Below are positions 55,994-64,000 of a stretch of DNA of 64,000 nucleotides, piece by piece. The notes under the pieces were generated by a model. The model searched no databases. It worked only from the letters and a program-made list of their open reading frames with translations, and was not told the origin of the DNA. Location of the stretch: the NCBI GenBank assembly GCA_015233015.1, contig JADFYO010000010.1, positions 16,609 through 80,608 of the forward strand. The letters are read 5' to 3'. Each line of letters starts with the position of its first letter. Positions within the stretch are counted from its first letter, which is position 1. A program made the position numbers and the translations under genes. The DNA comes from Nitrospirota bacterium (lineage in GTDB: Bacteria; Nitrospirota; Thermodesulfovibrionia; Thermodesulfovibrionales; Magnetobacteriaceae).

Positions 55994-57211
55994 TCAGACT
56001 TTATCGAGAATATGTCCCATTTTCTTCTTCTTTGTCTTTAAGTAAACGAGGTTCTTGTCGCACGGGGTTATCTCGATAGGAACACGCTTTACTATTTCGA
56101 TGTTGTAGCCGTCTAAGCCGACAATTTTCCTCGGGTTATTTGTCATCAGGGCTATTTGCTTAACGCCTAAGTCAACAAGTATTTGCGCCCCTATGCCGTA
56201 GTCTCTGAGGTCGTCCTTAAAGCCCAGCTCAAGATTGGCCTCTACGGTGTCAAGGCCCTGGTCCTGGAGTTCATATGCCTTGAGTTTATTGACGAGGCCA
56301 ATGCCGCGTCCCTCTTGCCTCATATACAGTACCACGCCGCGCCCCTCTTTTTCTATTATCTCCATTGCCTTTTGCAGCTGCTGCCCGCAGTCGCAGCGCT
56401 TGGAGCTAAACACATCTCCTGTGAGACACTCCGAATGTACCCGGACGAGCACCGGCTCATCGGAAGTGATATTGCCCTTTATCAGGGCAAGATGGACATT
56501 GTCATCCACGGCGTTTTCATATGCTATGGCCCTGAAGTCGCCTCCGTATCTCGTCGGGCAATTTACGTTGGCCACTCTTTTTATCAGCCTCTCGTTTTTG
56601 AGCCTGTATTCGATAAGGTCTTCTATCGTTACGATTTTTAACTGGTGTCTTTCGGCAAATTCCATAAGCTCCGGCACCCTGGCCATAGTGCCGTCGTCGT
56701 TGAGTATCTCGCAGATTACGCCGGCGGGGATGAGGCCGGCAAGTTTGGACAGATCGACAGAACCCTCTGTCTGGCCTGCCCGCTGCAATACTCCGCCGGG
56801 CTTAGCCCTCAGCGGGAAGATATGTCCGGGACGGGCGAGGTCCTCGGGGCGGCAGTCCGGCTTGATTGCGGTAAGAACTGTCCTTGCCCTGTCGTGGGCT
56901 GAGATGCCCGTGGTCACTCCTTTTTTGGCCTCTATGGATACCGTAAAGGCCGTGCCGAAGGACGATGTGTTGTTGCTTGTCATCATAGGGAGGTTCAACT
57001 GCTCGACTTTCTCACGGGTCAGACTAAGGCAAATCAACCCTCTGCCGTATCTGGCCATGAAATTTATAACGTCGGGGGTGATTTTCTCGGCGGCAATGCA
57101 GAGGTCGCCCTCGTTTTCCCTGTCCTCGTCATCTATGAGGATTACCATCTTTCCTTCTTCGATGTCCTTTATTGCCTCTTCTATTGTGTTAAACGAATGT
57201 CTGGTCTTCAT
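55994..57211 (-). CDS. ribBA: Bifunctional 3,4-dihydroxy-2-butanone-4-phosphate synthase / GTP cyclohydrolase II
   Basis: This 405-residue protein has the RibB domain at residues 1-205 ([42 protein letters not shown]) and the RibA domain at 210-405, with the zinc cysteines in [19 protein letters not shown] and the catalytic [16 protein letters not shown]. It makes both precursors of riboflavin from ribulose-5-phosphate and GTP. Its start overlaps the ribE stop by 4 bases. Confidence 0.97.
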   Translation of the reverse strand: MKTRHSFNTIEEAIKDIEEGKMVILIDDEDRENEGDLCIAAEKITPDVINFMARYGRGLICLSLTREKVEQLNLPMMTSNNTSSFGTAFTVSIEAKKGVTTGISAHDRARTVLTAIKPDCRPEDLARPGHIFPLRAKPGGVLQRAGQTEGSVDLSKLAGLIPAGVICEILNDDGTMARVPELMEFAERHQLKIVTIEDLIEYRLKNERLIKRVANVNCPTRYGGDFRAIAYENAVDDNVHLALIKGNITSDEPVLVRVHSECLTGDVFSSKRCDCGQQLQKAMEIIEKEGRGVVLYMRQEGRGIGLVNKLKAYELQDQGLDTVEANLELGFKDDLRDYGIGAQILVDLGVKQIALMTNNPRKIVGLDGYNIEIVKRVPIEITPCDKNLVYLKTKKKKMGHILDKV

Positions 57212-57876
57212 TTTGAGAATCCTTCCTCTCTTAATTTATTTAATAAATAATTATCGTTTCTGGCGCTTCCAGCAGAATTTCCCGAATACAAGGCGACAAA
57301 TTTCTCGACATACTTGCCGATTATGTCTGTTTCAAGATTTACGCTGTCACCCCTGTTCCTTGTGCTGAGCGTTGTTACGCCTGATGTATGGGGGATTATG
57401 ACGACAGAAAACCCGTTCACGCGCACCTCCGCAACCGTCAGGCTGACGCCGTCCACTGCTATCGAACCCTTTCTTACGATGTACTTTTGAATCTCGGGAG
57501 GGGCTTCTATCGCTATCTCGAGGACTCCCCCGCCTGCCATACGTTTCGACTCTATAGTCCCCGTGCCGTCTATATGTCCGGTGACAAAGTGCCCGCCGAA
57601 CCTGCCGCCTGCTGGCATAGCCGGCTCGAGGTTTACCTTTGCACCGGCGGCAAGACCACCCACTCCAGAGCTTTTCCGGGTCTCTTCCGAGACGTCAAAA
57701 TACATCTTATCCCCTTCCTTTTTCACTACCGTCAGGCATACGCCGTTTACCGACACGCTGTCCCCGGTTTGAGCGTCCTGCGATACAACCGCGTCAACAA
57801 CCGCCAATTCGGTTACCCCGTGTTTCCTCTTTGCCGAGGCCACCTCGCCTACCGATAATGTTATCCCGGTGAACAT
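57208..57876 (-). CDS. ribE: Riboflavin synthase alpha chain
   Basis: This 222-residue protein has two lumazine-binding domains in tandem, each starting with a MFTGI-like or [14 protein letters not shown] block: [15 protein letters not shown], then VNGVCLTVV, and in the second domain [11 protein letters not shown] and IPHT. It dismutates two lumazines to riboflavin. The start at 57876 is 2 bases from the stop of the DUF4845-like gene. With ribBA and ribH it gives the full late riboflavin pathway except for the RibD steps, which are not in this window. Confidence 0.96.
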   Translation of the reverse strand: MFTGITLSVGEVASAKRKHGVTELAVVDAVVSQDAQTGDSVSVNGVCLTVVKKEGDKMYFDVSEETRKSSGVGGLAAGAKVNLEPAMPAGGRFGGHFVTGHIDGTGTIESKRMAGGGVLEIAIEAPPEIQKYIVRKGSIAVDGVSLTVAEVRVNGFSVVIIPHTSGVTTLSTRNRGDSVNLETDIIGKYVEKFVALYSGNSAGSARNDNYLLNKLREEGFSK

Positions 57877-57878
57877 TG

Positions 57879-58268
57879 TTATTCTTTTACGTCAACTTTG
57901 AAGAAGATGGTTTTTTTATAGAACCCCATCAGGTCAACATCGACATTCCATGCCATTTTTATCGTCACAATCCTCTTTTCCCTGTCGAATGTGACGTTTA
58001 TGCTCTCTTTTTTTACGGGGATGCCGATTTCCTGCACCTTTTCGTATATCAGCTCGAGGGTTTTCTCCTTATCCTGCCCCAGCCTCGCTATCTCTTTTGC
58101 CTCTGATGTCATGGTGTTATGTTTGTAGTACGGCATTGCAAACATGAATCCCGAGTACATCGCGGCCACTATAAGGGCTATCATAAAGAGTGCCTTGATG
58201 CCGCTGGCGCCACGTTCGTTTTTCAATATTTTTTTGCCAGTCATTCCATCATTTATTCCATCGTTCAT
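57879..58268 (-). CDS. DUF4845-like small membrane protein
   Basis: This 129-residue protein has a pilin-like single N-terminal helix (KNERGASGIKALFMIALIVAAMY-type, residues 17-48) and a soluble beta-rich C-terminal part with INVTFDREKRIVTIKMAWN. The position directly after lepB, with overlapping start and stop, matches the DUF4845 genes of other bacteria. No function is established. It is translated from the lepA operon message. Confidence 0.65.
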   Translation of the reverse strand: MNDGINDGMTGKKILKNERGASGIKALFMIALIVAAMYSGFMFAMPYYKHNTMTSEAKEIARLGQDKEKTLELIYEKVQEIGIPVKKESINVTFDREKRIVTIKMAWNVDVDLMGFYKKTIFFKVDVKE

Positions 58269-58882
58269 TTTACCAGCCTCCCTATACGATTAAATCTGAT
58301 ATGTTCATACCAGTTCAGGTTTTTGGCGTTGTCCCATGACCAATAAATGATCATGGCCTTTCCACGAATAAGGTTCTGATCGACGAAGCCCCAGAAGCGG
58401 CTGTCCTGGCTGTTGTCGCGGTTGTCGCCCATGACAAAGAATTTTCCGGGAGGGACCCTCTTAGGCTCCATGTTGTCCCGCGGCGGGATTCCGTTTCTCA
58501 TCGATGTGTCTGTGTGCTGTATGAATGGTTCGACGAGTTTCTCGTGGTTTACATAGACCTCTTTGTCAACTACCTCCACCACATCACCCCCTACGGCTAT
58601 GACGCGCTTTATAAAGTCCCTGCTGAGGTCTTCAGGGTATTTAAACACTATTATATCGCCCTTTTTAGGCTGATTGAATGTGAAAATCTTTATCCCGGTA
58701 AACGGTATCATTATTCCATAGACGAATTTATTCACCAGAAGCTGGTCTCCGACAAGCAGGGTCGTCTCCATCGAGCCGGAGGGGATTTTATATGCCTGTA
58801 TCACAAATGCGCGTATGACAAGGGCTAGTAAGAGGGCGGTTATTATTGCTTCAGAGTATTCTCTGTAGATGTTTTTTTTCAT
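58265..58882 (-). CDS. lepB: Signal peptidase I
   Basis: This 205-residue enzyme has an N-terminal membrane helix (residues 12-30), the catalytic Ser in [14 protein letters not shown], the catalytic Lys in [12 protein letters not shown], and [14 protein letters not shown], all standard landmarks. It cuts Sec and Tat signal peptides on the outer face of the membrane. Its ATG overlaps the lepA stop by 4 bases, and its stop overlaps the next gene, so translation is coupled through all three. Confidence 0.97.
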   Translation of the reverse strand: MKKNIYREYSEAIITALLLALVIRAFVIQAYKIPSGSMETTLLVGDQLLVNKFVYGIMIPFTGIKIFTFNQPKKGDIIVFKYPEDLSRDFIKRVIAVGGDVVEVVDKEVYVNHEKLVEPFIQHTDTSMRNGIPPRDNMEPKRVPPGKFFVMGDNRDNSQDSRFWGFVDQNLIRGKAMIIYWSWDNAKNLNWYEHIRFNRIGRLVK

Positions 58883-60672
58883 TTATCTATCCTCATAACC
58901 GATAAAAACGCTTCCTGTGGTATCTCTATGTTGCCTATTTGTTTCATTCTTTTCTTCCCTTCCTTTTGTTTTTCCAACAGTTTTCTTTTTCTCGTAATAT
59001 CGCCGCCGTAGCACTTGGCCAGCACATCTTTTCTCATAGCCTTTACGCTCTCGCGGGCGATTATTTTCCTGCCGATGGCCGCTTGTATGGCTATTTCATA
59101 TAGTTGGCGATCTATTACCTTGCGCAGGTTTTCCACTATCTGGCGTCCCTTATGGTAGGACTTTTCCTTGTGCACTATAAGAGAAAGGGCGTCAACGACC
59201 TTGCCGTTTATCAGTATATCAAGCTTGACAAGGTCTGCGTCCCTGTAGCCGGTGAAATCATAATCCATCGAGGCGTAGCCCTTCGATATGGACTTCAACC
59301 TGTCGAAAAAATCCCACAGTATCTCGTTCATCGGCAGCTCGTATGCTACCATCACCCTGTCCTTCCCAAAATAGGTGAACTCCTTCTGTGTGCCTCTTTT
59401 TTCCTGGCACAAGTCGAAGATATTGCCAACGTATCTCTCCGGCACGAAAATCGTTGCCAGAATAAACGGCTCCTCTATTTTAACAAAACTATCGGGTAGT
59501 TGTGTTGGATTATCTATTAATGCCACTTCGCCGTCATTTTTTGTGACCCTGTAAATAACCGTAGGGGCGGTGTTTAACAGTGACAGATTAAACTCCCGTT
59601 CCAGTCTTTCCTTTATAATGTCCATGTGCAATAGTCCCAGGAACCCGCATCTGAAGCCAAATCCAAGGGCGGTGGAGGTCTCAGGCTCATAGCTGAACGA
59701 TGAGTCGTTGAGGCCGAGCTTTAAAAGGGCGTCTTTCAGCTCTTCGTATTCGTGTGTCTCAGTGGGGTAGATGCCGCAAAAGACCATCGGCTTAATCTCT
59801 TTGTAGCCGGGCAGCGGTTCTGTGGCAGCACCCTGTGCGTAGGTTATAGTATCTCCAATTTTTGTATCCCCTACGGTCTTCATATTTGCCGATATAAATC
59901 CAACCGTCCCGGGGCCAAGCGCCTCTGTAATGAGCAATTTTGGCGTAAATACCCCCACATCGATGACCTCAAATACCTTGCCGGTTGACATCATTTTAAT
60001 TTGTGTACCCTTACGAAGTTCACCGTCAAAGACCCTTATCATGACGATTACACCCTTGTAGCTGTCAAACCACGAATCGAATATCAATGCCCTGAGCGGC
60101 AGAGATGCGTCTCCTGTGGGCGGCGGTACCTTCCTCACTATGGCCTCGAGTATCTCCTTTACGCCGATACCGTTTTTGGCCGACGCCATGAGGGCCTCTG
60201 AGCAGTCAATCCCTATGGCCTCCTCTATTTGTGCCACAACGCGCTCCGGTTCGGCCTGCGGCAGGTCTATCTTATTTATTACGGGCAGAAGCTCAAGGTC
60301 GTGGTCGAGGGCAAGATATGTGTTGGCGAGGGTTTGAGCCTCTACGCCCTGAGTTGCGTCAACGACTAACAGGGCGCCCTCGCATGAGGCAAGGCTCCTC
60401 GATACCTCGTATGAGAAGTCCACATGCCCCGGCGTGTCTATCAGGTTGAGGATATAATCGAGGCCGTTGTCGGCCGCGTATATAATCCTGACGGCATGAG
60501 CCTTGATGGTAATGCCGCGCTCTTTTTCGAGGTCCATCGAATCAAGCACCTGTTTAGTGAGTTCCTTGCGGCTTAAGGCACCGGTAATCTCTAAAAACCT
60601 GTCGGCCAGCGTAGATTTGCCGTGGTCGATGTGGGCAATTATAGAGAAATTCCTTATATTTTCAGTTACCAA
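58879..60672 (-). CDS. lepA: Elongation factor 4
   Basis: This 597-residue translational GTPase has [25 protein letters not shown] and NKIDLP in the G domain, followed by domains II-V and the LepA-specific C-terminal domain ([26 protein letters not shown] cannot be missed; only part quoted as [12 protein letters not shown]). It can move ribosomes backward. It is the first gene of the leftward operon, with a promoter about 55-60 bases upstream of the start. Length and motifs are normal. Confidence 0.97.
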   Translation of the reverse strand: MVTENIRNFSIIAHIDHGKSTLADRFLEITGALSRKELTKQVLDSMDLEKERGITIKAHAVRIIYAADNGLDYILNLIDTPGHVDFSYEVSRSLASCEGALLVVDATQGVEAQTLANTYLALDHDLELLPVINKIDLPQAEPERVVAQIEEAIGIDCSEALMASAKNGIGVKEILEAIVRKVPPPTGDASLPLRALIFDSWFDSYKGVIVMIRVFDGELRKGTQIKMMSTGKVFEVIDVGVFTPKLLITEALGPGTVGFISANMKTVGDTKIGDTITYAQGAATEPLPGYKEIKPMVFCGIYPTETHEYEELKDALLKLGLNDSSFSYEPETSTALGFGFRCGFLGLLHMDIIKERLEREFNLSLLNTAPTVIYRVTKNDGEVALIDNPTQLPDSFVKIEEPFILATIFVPERYVGNIFDLCQEKRGTQKEFTYFGKDRVMVAYELPMNEILWDFFDRLKSISKGYASMDYDFTGYRDADLVKLDILINGKVVDALSLIVHKEKSYHKGRQIVENLRKVIDRQLYEIAIQAAIGRKIIARESVKAMRKDVLAKCYGGDITRKRKLLEKQKEGKKRMKQIGNIEIPQEAFLSVMRIDK

Positions 60673-60725
60673 ATTTTATCGTCATCCATGTTCCGCGTTT
60701 ACGGGATATTTATAGGCAAACTCCT

Positions 60726-60757
60726 ATTATACACGAAACGTAAAGAAATAGCGAAGT
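60726..60757 (-). promoter_or_regulatory. Probable lepA-operon promoter in a repeated segment
   Basis: On the minus strand TATAAT (60731-60726) lies about 54 bases before the lepA ATG, with TTCGCT 18 bases upstream. The 27 bases 60731-60757 are repeated exactly at 61572-61598, upstream of the next gene on the same strand. Confidence 0.5.
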
Positions 60758-60909
60758 TTGGGAAAATATTAGGAAAGGATATTTAGGGCTGCTACCATAA
60801 CTCAATCAATAAAAGTACGTCCCTGTCTAATATTGGCCTTGCTTGCCTTTTTGACGATACCCACTAAAGACAGTGGTCACTTATTAAATATAAATGCTCA
60901 AGGTGATAA

Positions 60910-60942
60910 TTCCCAAGCTCCCTTGAAAAGAGAGCTTGGGAA
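60910..60942. terminator. Hairpin downstream of the secreted repeat protein
   Basis: Inverted repeat TTCCCAAGCTC (60910-60920) / GAGCTTGGGAA (60932-60942) with an 11-base spacer, 54 bases past the end of the leftward gene at 60996. It may stop that transcript; such TTCCCAAGCTC palindromes are also dispersed repeats in many genomes. Confidence 0.5.
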
Positions 60943-60995
60943 CGACAGGTAAGTTATGATGATCAGCAATAGTGAAAGATTAGAGACTATCACTA

Positions 60996-61457
60996 CTATG
61001 GCTTTATTTTTATGTCCTGAACTTTTTCTCGTCCGTTCTCAACAGTATAGTGTACTGATACTGTGTCTCCTATTTTTAATTTGGTCAATGGAGTGCCGGT
61101 GCAATCAAACCCAACCTCGACCTCTTTGTCCTTTATAACCAACAGACCCTTTGAAGGATTTATATTGTGAATTTTTCCTATGATTTCCCTTTGTCCCGCA
61201 TTACCCAATTTCACTACGGAAACAGCCTTTGCACTTGAATCCTCCACAGAGTAATCTACCTTTACTGAATCCCCTTTGTTAATTTCCTTAATCAGGGAAC
61301 CATCACAGTTAAAACCTACCTCGATATTTAGCTCTTTTACTGAAAACATACCTTTACTCTTGTCAATATTCTCGACTACTCCAGTTATTGACGCACCATA
61401 AGACACTCCTATCAGCATAAACACAGCCAGTACGCTTAAAACAAGTACCTTTTTCAT
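60996..61457 (-). CDS. Secreted protein with two OB-like repeats
   Basis: This 153-residue protein starts with a signal peptide (MKKVLVLSVLAVFMLIGVSYG). The mature part consists of two related repeats of about 65 residues: GVVENIDKSKGMFSVKELNI with a later VGFNCDGS, and GKIHNINPSKGLLVIKDKEV with VGFDCTGT. Each has one Cys and ends in a VKVDYSVE or VSVHYTVE strand, like DUF5666/DUF1344-type small beta barrels. The ATG at 61457 has GGAGG upstream. The direct repeats ACGTTCAGAT (61490-61499 and 61515-61524) just upstream could be operator sites. Function unknown. Confidence 0.7.
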   Translation of the reverse strand: MKKVLVLSVLAVFMLIGVSYGASITGVVENIDKSKGMFSVKELNIEVGFNCDGSLIKEINKGDSVKVDYSVEDSSAKAVSVVKLGNAGQREIIGKIHNINPSKGLLVIKDKEVEVGFDCTGTPLTKLKIGDTVSVHYTVENGREKVQDIKIKP

Positions 61458-61571
61458 TTGTAACCTCCATAGCTTTGATCGTTTCAAGAACGTTCAGATT
61501 AAAATAATCTGTTTACGTTCAGATGTTAGGTTAATTGCCTGGATAGTTAACTCCGTTGCTCCATTTATTAC

Positions 61572-61598
61572 ACACGAAACGTAAAGAAATAGCGAAGT
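61572..61598 (-). repeat. Second copy of the 27-bp promoter segment
   Basis: Identical over 27 bases to 60731-60757 and in the same orientation, about 115 bases upstream of the secreted protein's start. The adjoining TATAAT is changed to TAATAA here, so it is a weaker or decayed promoter copy. Confidence 0.6.
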
Positions 61599-61737
61599 AT
61601 GGTAAAAACTTTGATAGTGATATAAATAATAATTCATGTGGATGGGCGCAGGATGCCGCTATTAGTGATAAAACCATTGTCTTTTTACAGGAGAAATGCT
61701 AATCTTGATGAAGTAGGAGCATTATAATAACAACGCG

Positions 61738-62247
61738 ATGATACCTGCTGAGATTATAGAGAAAAAGATTCTGCTGATTCGCGGTGAGAAGGTTATGCTA
61801 GACAGCGATTTGGCTGAGCTATATGGTGTTGAAGTTAAGCACCTGAAAAGGCAGGTCAGACGAAACATAGACCGCTTCCCTGAAGACTTTATGATCCAAT
61901 TATCGAAAGAAGAATATGAGGCTTTAAGGTACCATTTTGGCACCTTAAAAAGAGGAGAACATTCTAAATACCTGCCATATGCCTTTACAGAGCAGGGAGT
62001 GGCGATGCTTTCCAGCGTTCTTAGCAGTGAACAGGCTGTAAAGGTCAACATTGAGATCATGCGTGCGTTTGTCAGGCTTAGGCAGATGCTTTCTTCGAAT
62101 GCCGATTTAGCTCGTAAACTCGATAATATCGAGAACAAATACGACACACAGTTTAAATTGGTCTTTGACGCGATACGGCAATTAATGCAGCCGCCGCAGC
62201 CAAAACGCCGCCATATTGGCTTTAAAAGAGAGAATGAGGGGAAATAA
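61738..62247 (+). CDS. ORF6N-domain DNA-binding protein
   Basis: This 169-residue protein has the ORF6N domain in residues 5-95: [39 protein letters not shown], and [17 protein letters not shown], followed by a helical part with [16 protein letters not shown] and a basic tail ([11 protein letters not shown]). ORF6N proteins are typical of phages and mobile elements and are thought to bind DNA. A GGAG lies about 18 bases before the ATG, too far for a normal site, so the start is somewhat uncertain. It is convergent with the MFS gene, only 5 bases apart. Confidence 0.85.
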   Translation: MIPAEIIEKKILLIRGEKVMLDSDLAELYGVEVKHLKRQVRRNIDRFPEDFMIQLSKEEYEALRYHFGTLKRGEHSKYLPYAFTEQGVAMLSSVLSSEQAVKVNIEIMRAFVRLRQMLSSNADLARKLDNIENKYDTQFKLVFDAIRQLMQPPQPKRRHIGFKRENEGK

Positions 62248-62252
62248 GTCCC

Positions 62253-63488
62253 CTATATCTCTACATAGTCAAGGTCCTTATCGAACGTCTCCTCAAGATG
62301 ATAGTACGCGTAAAAGGCAATAAGCATACATAATATGCCGACAACCGCTCCCGCATTTAAGATGCCTATGTAGCCCCTTGCGAACTGAAAGGCCGCGGTA
62401 ACCGGTATAACCATGCCGCGTATGATATTCGGCACTGTGGAGGCCACCGTTGCCCTTATGTTTGTGCCAAACTGCTCCGCCGCTATGGTTATGAATATTG
62501 CCCAATAGCCGACGGCAAAACCTATGAAGCCGCAAAACATATAAAACACCGTGCTGCTTACCCCGCTCAGCATGAAATACCCCGCGATAGCAGCCGAGGA
62601 TAGGATCATAAACAATAGCAATACTTTTTTTCTGCTCCGCAGGTATTGGCTCAAAAAGCCGCTGCCAAAATCCCCAAATGCAAGTCCCATATAACAGTAC
62701 ATCACGGCCTCACCGGCGCTGACCGTGCCTCTGACATTCATCGCCCTTGCAAACTCAGGCGACAGTAGAATTAGAATTCCCACACAGAACCATATCGGAA
62801 GCCCTATCAGGATGGACTTCATGTACTTGAAAAAACGCCGCTTATTGGTAAACAGGATGAGCAGGTTTCCCTTGCCGATATCGCTTGCCGCTATCTGCTT
62901 ATACATCCCGGATTCGTAAACGCCAATCCTCATTATAAGCAGCGCCATTCCAAGACCTCCACCGATGAGATAGGCCATTCTCCATTCGAAGGTCTTTGCG
63001 ATATAGTTAGCGAGTATTGCTCCCAAAACCCCGACCGTGGCGACAATCATGGTTCCGTAGCCCCTGAGCTTTCCGGGCATGTTTTCCAGCACCAGTGTGA
63101 CGCCGGCGCCAAGCTCACCGGCCAGCCCTATGCCGGCGATAAACCTCCAAACGGCGTACCATTGTGTGGATTGAACAAAGGCATTGGCAATATTCGCCGC
63201 GGAGTACAAGAAAATCGACCCGAAGAGGATCTTTACCCTTCCCTTTTTGTCCCCAAGTATTCCCCATAAAAACCCGCCTGCAAGCATTCCCGCCATTTGC
63301 ATGTTAAACAGGAAAATCCCCTTGTTTAATATATCTGACGCCTCTACCCCAATGGCCCTGAGACTCTGCACCCTGACAATCCCAAAGAGAATAAGGTCAT
63401 AGATGTCAACAAAATACCCGAGGGCTGCGACTATCACACAAATGGAAACAGTATTCCTGCCAAAACCGGCTCTATCAGGTTCATTCAT
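62253..63488 (-). CDS. Major facilitator superfamily transporter
   Basis: This 411-residue protein has 12 membrane helices and MFS hallmarks: YFVDIYDLILFG in helix 1, the GDKKGRVKIL loop between helices 2 and 3, RFIAGIGLAGELGAG in helix 4 and a second-half GDFGSGFLSQYLRSRKK. The sequence style fits the metabolite:proton symporter (sugar or organic acid) group; the substrate is not known. No ribosome-binding site precedes the ATG at 63488 and a TATAAT lies just upstream, so the message may be leaderless. Confidence 0.85.
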   Translation of the reverse strand: MNEPDRAGFGRNTVSICVIVAALGYFVDIYDLILFGIVRVQSLRAIGVEASDILNKGIFLFNMQMAGMLAGGFLWGILGDKKGRVKILFGSIFLYSAANIANAFVQSTQWYAVWRFIAGIGLAGELGAGVTLVLENMPGKLRGYGTMIVATVGVLGAILANYIAKTFEWRMAYLIGGGLGMALLIMRIGVYESGMYKQIAASDIGKGNLLILFTNKRRFFKYMKSILIGLPIWFCVGILILLSPEFARAMNVRGTVSAGEAVMYCYMGLAFGDFGSGFLSQYLRSRKKVLLLFMILSSAAIAGYFMLSGVSSTVFYMFCGFIGFAVGYWAIFITIAAEQFGTNIRATVASTVPNIIRGMVIPVTAAFQFARGYIGILNAGAVVGILCMLIAFYAYYHLEETFDKDLDYVEI

Positions 63489-63497
63489 AGAGATAGA

Positions 63498-63503
63498 TTA
63501 TAC
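63498..63503 (-). promoter_or_regulatory. -10 element of a probable leaderless MFS transcript
   Basis: On the minus strand TATAAT (63503-63498) lies 9 bases from the ATG at 63488; its upstream context CGTTTCCGTG resembles the CGTTTCGTG before the lepA TATAAT. Confidence 0.45.
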
Positions 63504-64000
63504 ACGGAAACGAGATATGGCGGCAATAATGTAAACCGTCCTAAATCCACCATCAAATTGAGCCGCGGTCTCAGTTTCAGGTTTGTGGGGGATTTTTGTG
63601 AGGGGGTTCAGAGTTTATTTCCCTTTGCGAGGGGATTATATTAGCCCTAACGCCCTAAAAAACCTATGAATTTACCTTAATGAACGCAACTCTCCTGATT
63701 ATATAAAAAACTATGTCATAAACCCTCCATATGCGTCATGGAGCAGAAGCCAATTGTGCGATTTTGCGCCGCGCTTCTATTAATAATGACCATGATGGAT
63801 GGTCGCCTGATATGCGAATCATAATTTTGCGCGACCTCTCTATTACCCTTCCGGCTATGAAGATAATGCCCAGACGCATTAATGGACTAAGACATTGAGG
63901 GCGCTGCCCTCAAACTCCCGCAAGGAGGCTTGCCTCCTTGACCTCTTCTTTCTTACGCAGGTATGATATACATCATAGCGCGCCGCAGGGGCGGCTTGTA
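63504..64000. other. Gene-free end of the window with two palindromes
   Basis: No gene is supported. Two adjacent perfect hairpins are visible: TTGAGGGCGCTGCCCTCAA (63895-63913) and CAAGGAGGCTTGCCTCCTTG (63921-63940), separated by ACTCCCG. Such paired palindromes are often dispersed repeats in these genomes. The rest shows no recognised signal. Confidence 0.5.

Noticed and set aside
56235..57368. 377-residue open frame on the plus strand opposite ribBA and ribE
   Set aside because: Low-complexity Ser/Leu/Arg-rich shadow of conserved riboflavin genes; no start signal.

Overview
The window looks like chromosomal DNA of a Gram-negative-type bacterium, most plausibly a member of the Nitrospirota. 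This is an inference from three things: a nitrite-oxidoreductase/nitrate-reductase (NXR-type) gene set with a soluble heme-b subunit and a multiheme cytochrome c; a lepA-lepB-ribE-ribBA-ribH-nusB housekeeping operon; and small inverted-repeat elements of a kind seen in such genomes. No rRNA, tRNA, CRISPR array or intact transposon was found.

Layout. (1) 1-7.5 kb: a respiratory operon running rightwards, made of the catalytic molybdopterin subunit (5' end cut by the window edge), the four-cluster iron-sulfur beta subunit, a heme-b gamma subunit with a signal peptide, a TorD-like assembly chaperone and a membrane-anchored hexaheme cytochrome c. (2) 7.5-10.2 kb: palindromic 31-bp repeats, one pair exactly bracketing a GIY-YIG nuclease gene, then a TPR protein built of near-identical 141-bp repeats and an archease. 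(3) 10.3-43.8 kb: a visibly AT-richer accessory island for a surface glycan or glycolipid. It opens with reverse-transcriptase debris and a broken NusG/UpxY-type antiterminator gene. It carries a flippase, three intact glycosyltransferases plus one internally deleted one, a split transketolase pair, six class I methyltransferases, four radical SAM proteins with B12-binding-like N-termini (two of them close paralogs), one further radical SAM protein and several large polytopic membrane proteins (YfhO-like, DUF2079-like, unknown). IS256, IS3 and HicA remnants sit in the gaps. (4) 43.9-51.1 kb: small secreted proteins around serS, hemC, a cobA-hemD fusion and mnmE. (5) 51.2-60.7 kb, leftward: a PAS histidine kinase and a tightly overlapping operon lepA-lepB-DUF4845-like-ribE-ribBA-ribH-nusB-phosphoesterase-purB. 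(6) 60.7-64 kb: a secreted repeat protein, an ORF6N-domain protein, an MFS transporter and a terminal gene-free stretch with palindromes.

How it fits together. Region 1 would move electrons between an N-oxide or other oxyanion and periplasmic cytochromes, with the TorD-like protein loading the cofactor before export. Region 3 most likely makes, modifies and exports a lipid-linked glycan. The density of radical SAM and methyltransferase genes together with a split transketolase suggests branched, C-methylated or otherwise unusual building blocks; the product cannot be named from sequence alone. Regions 4-6 are mostly core metabolism (heme/siroheme, riboflavin, tRNA modification, translation and protein export).
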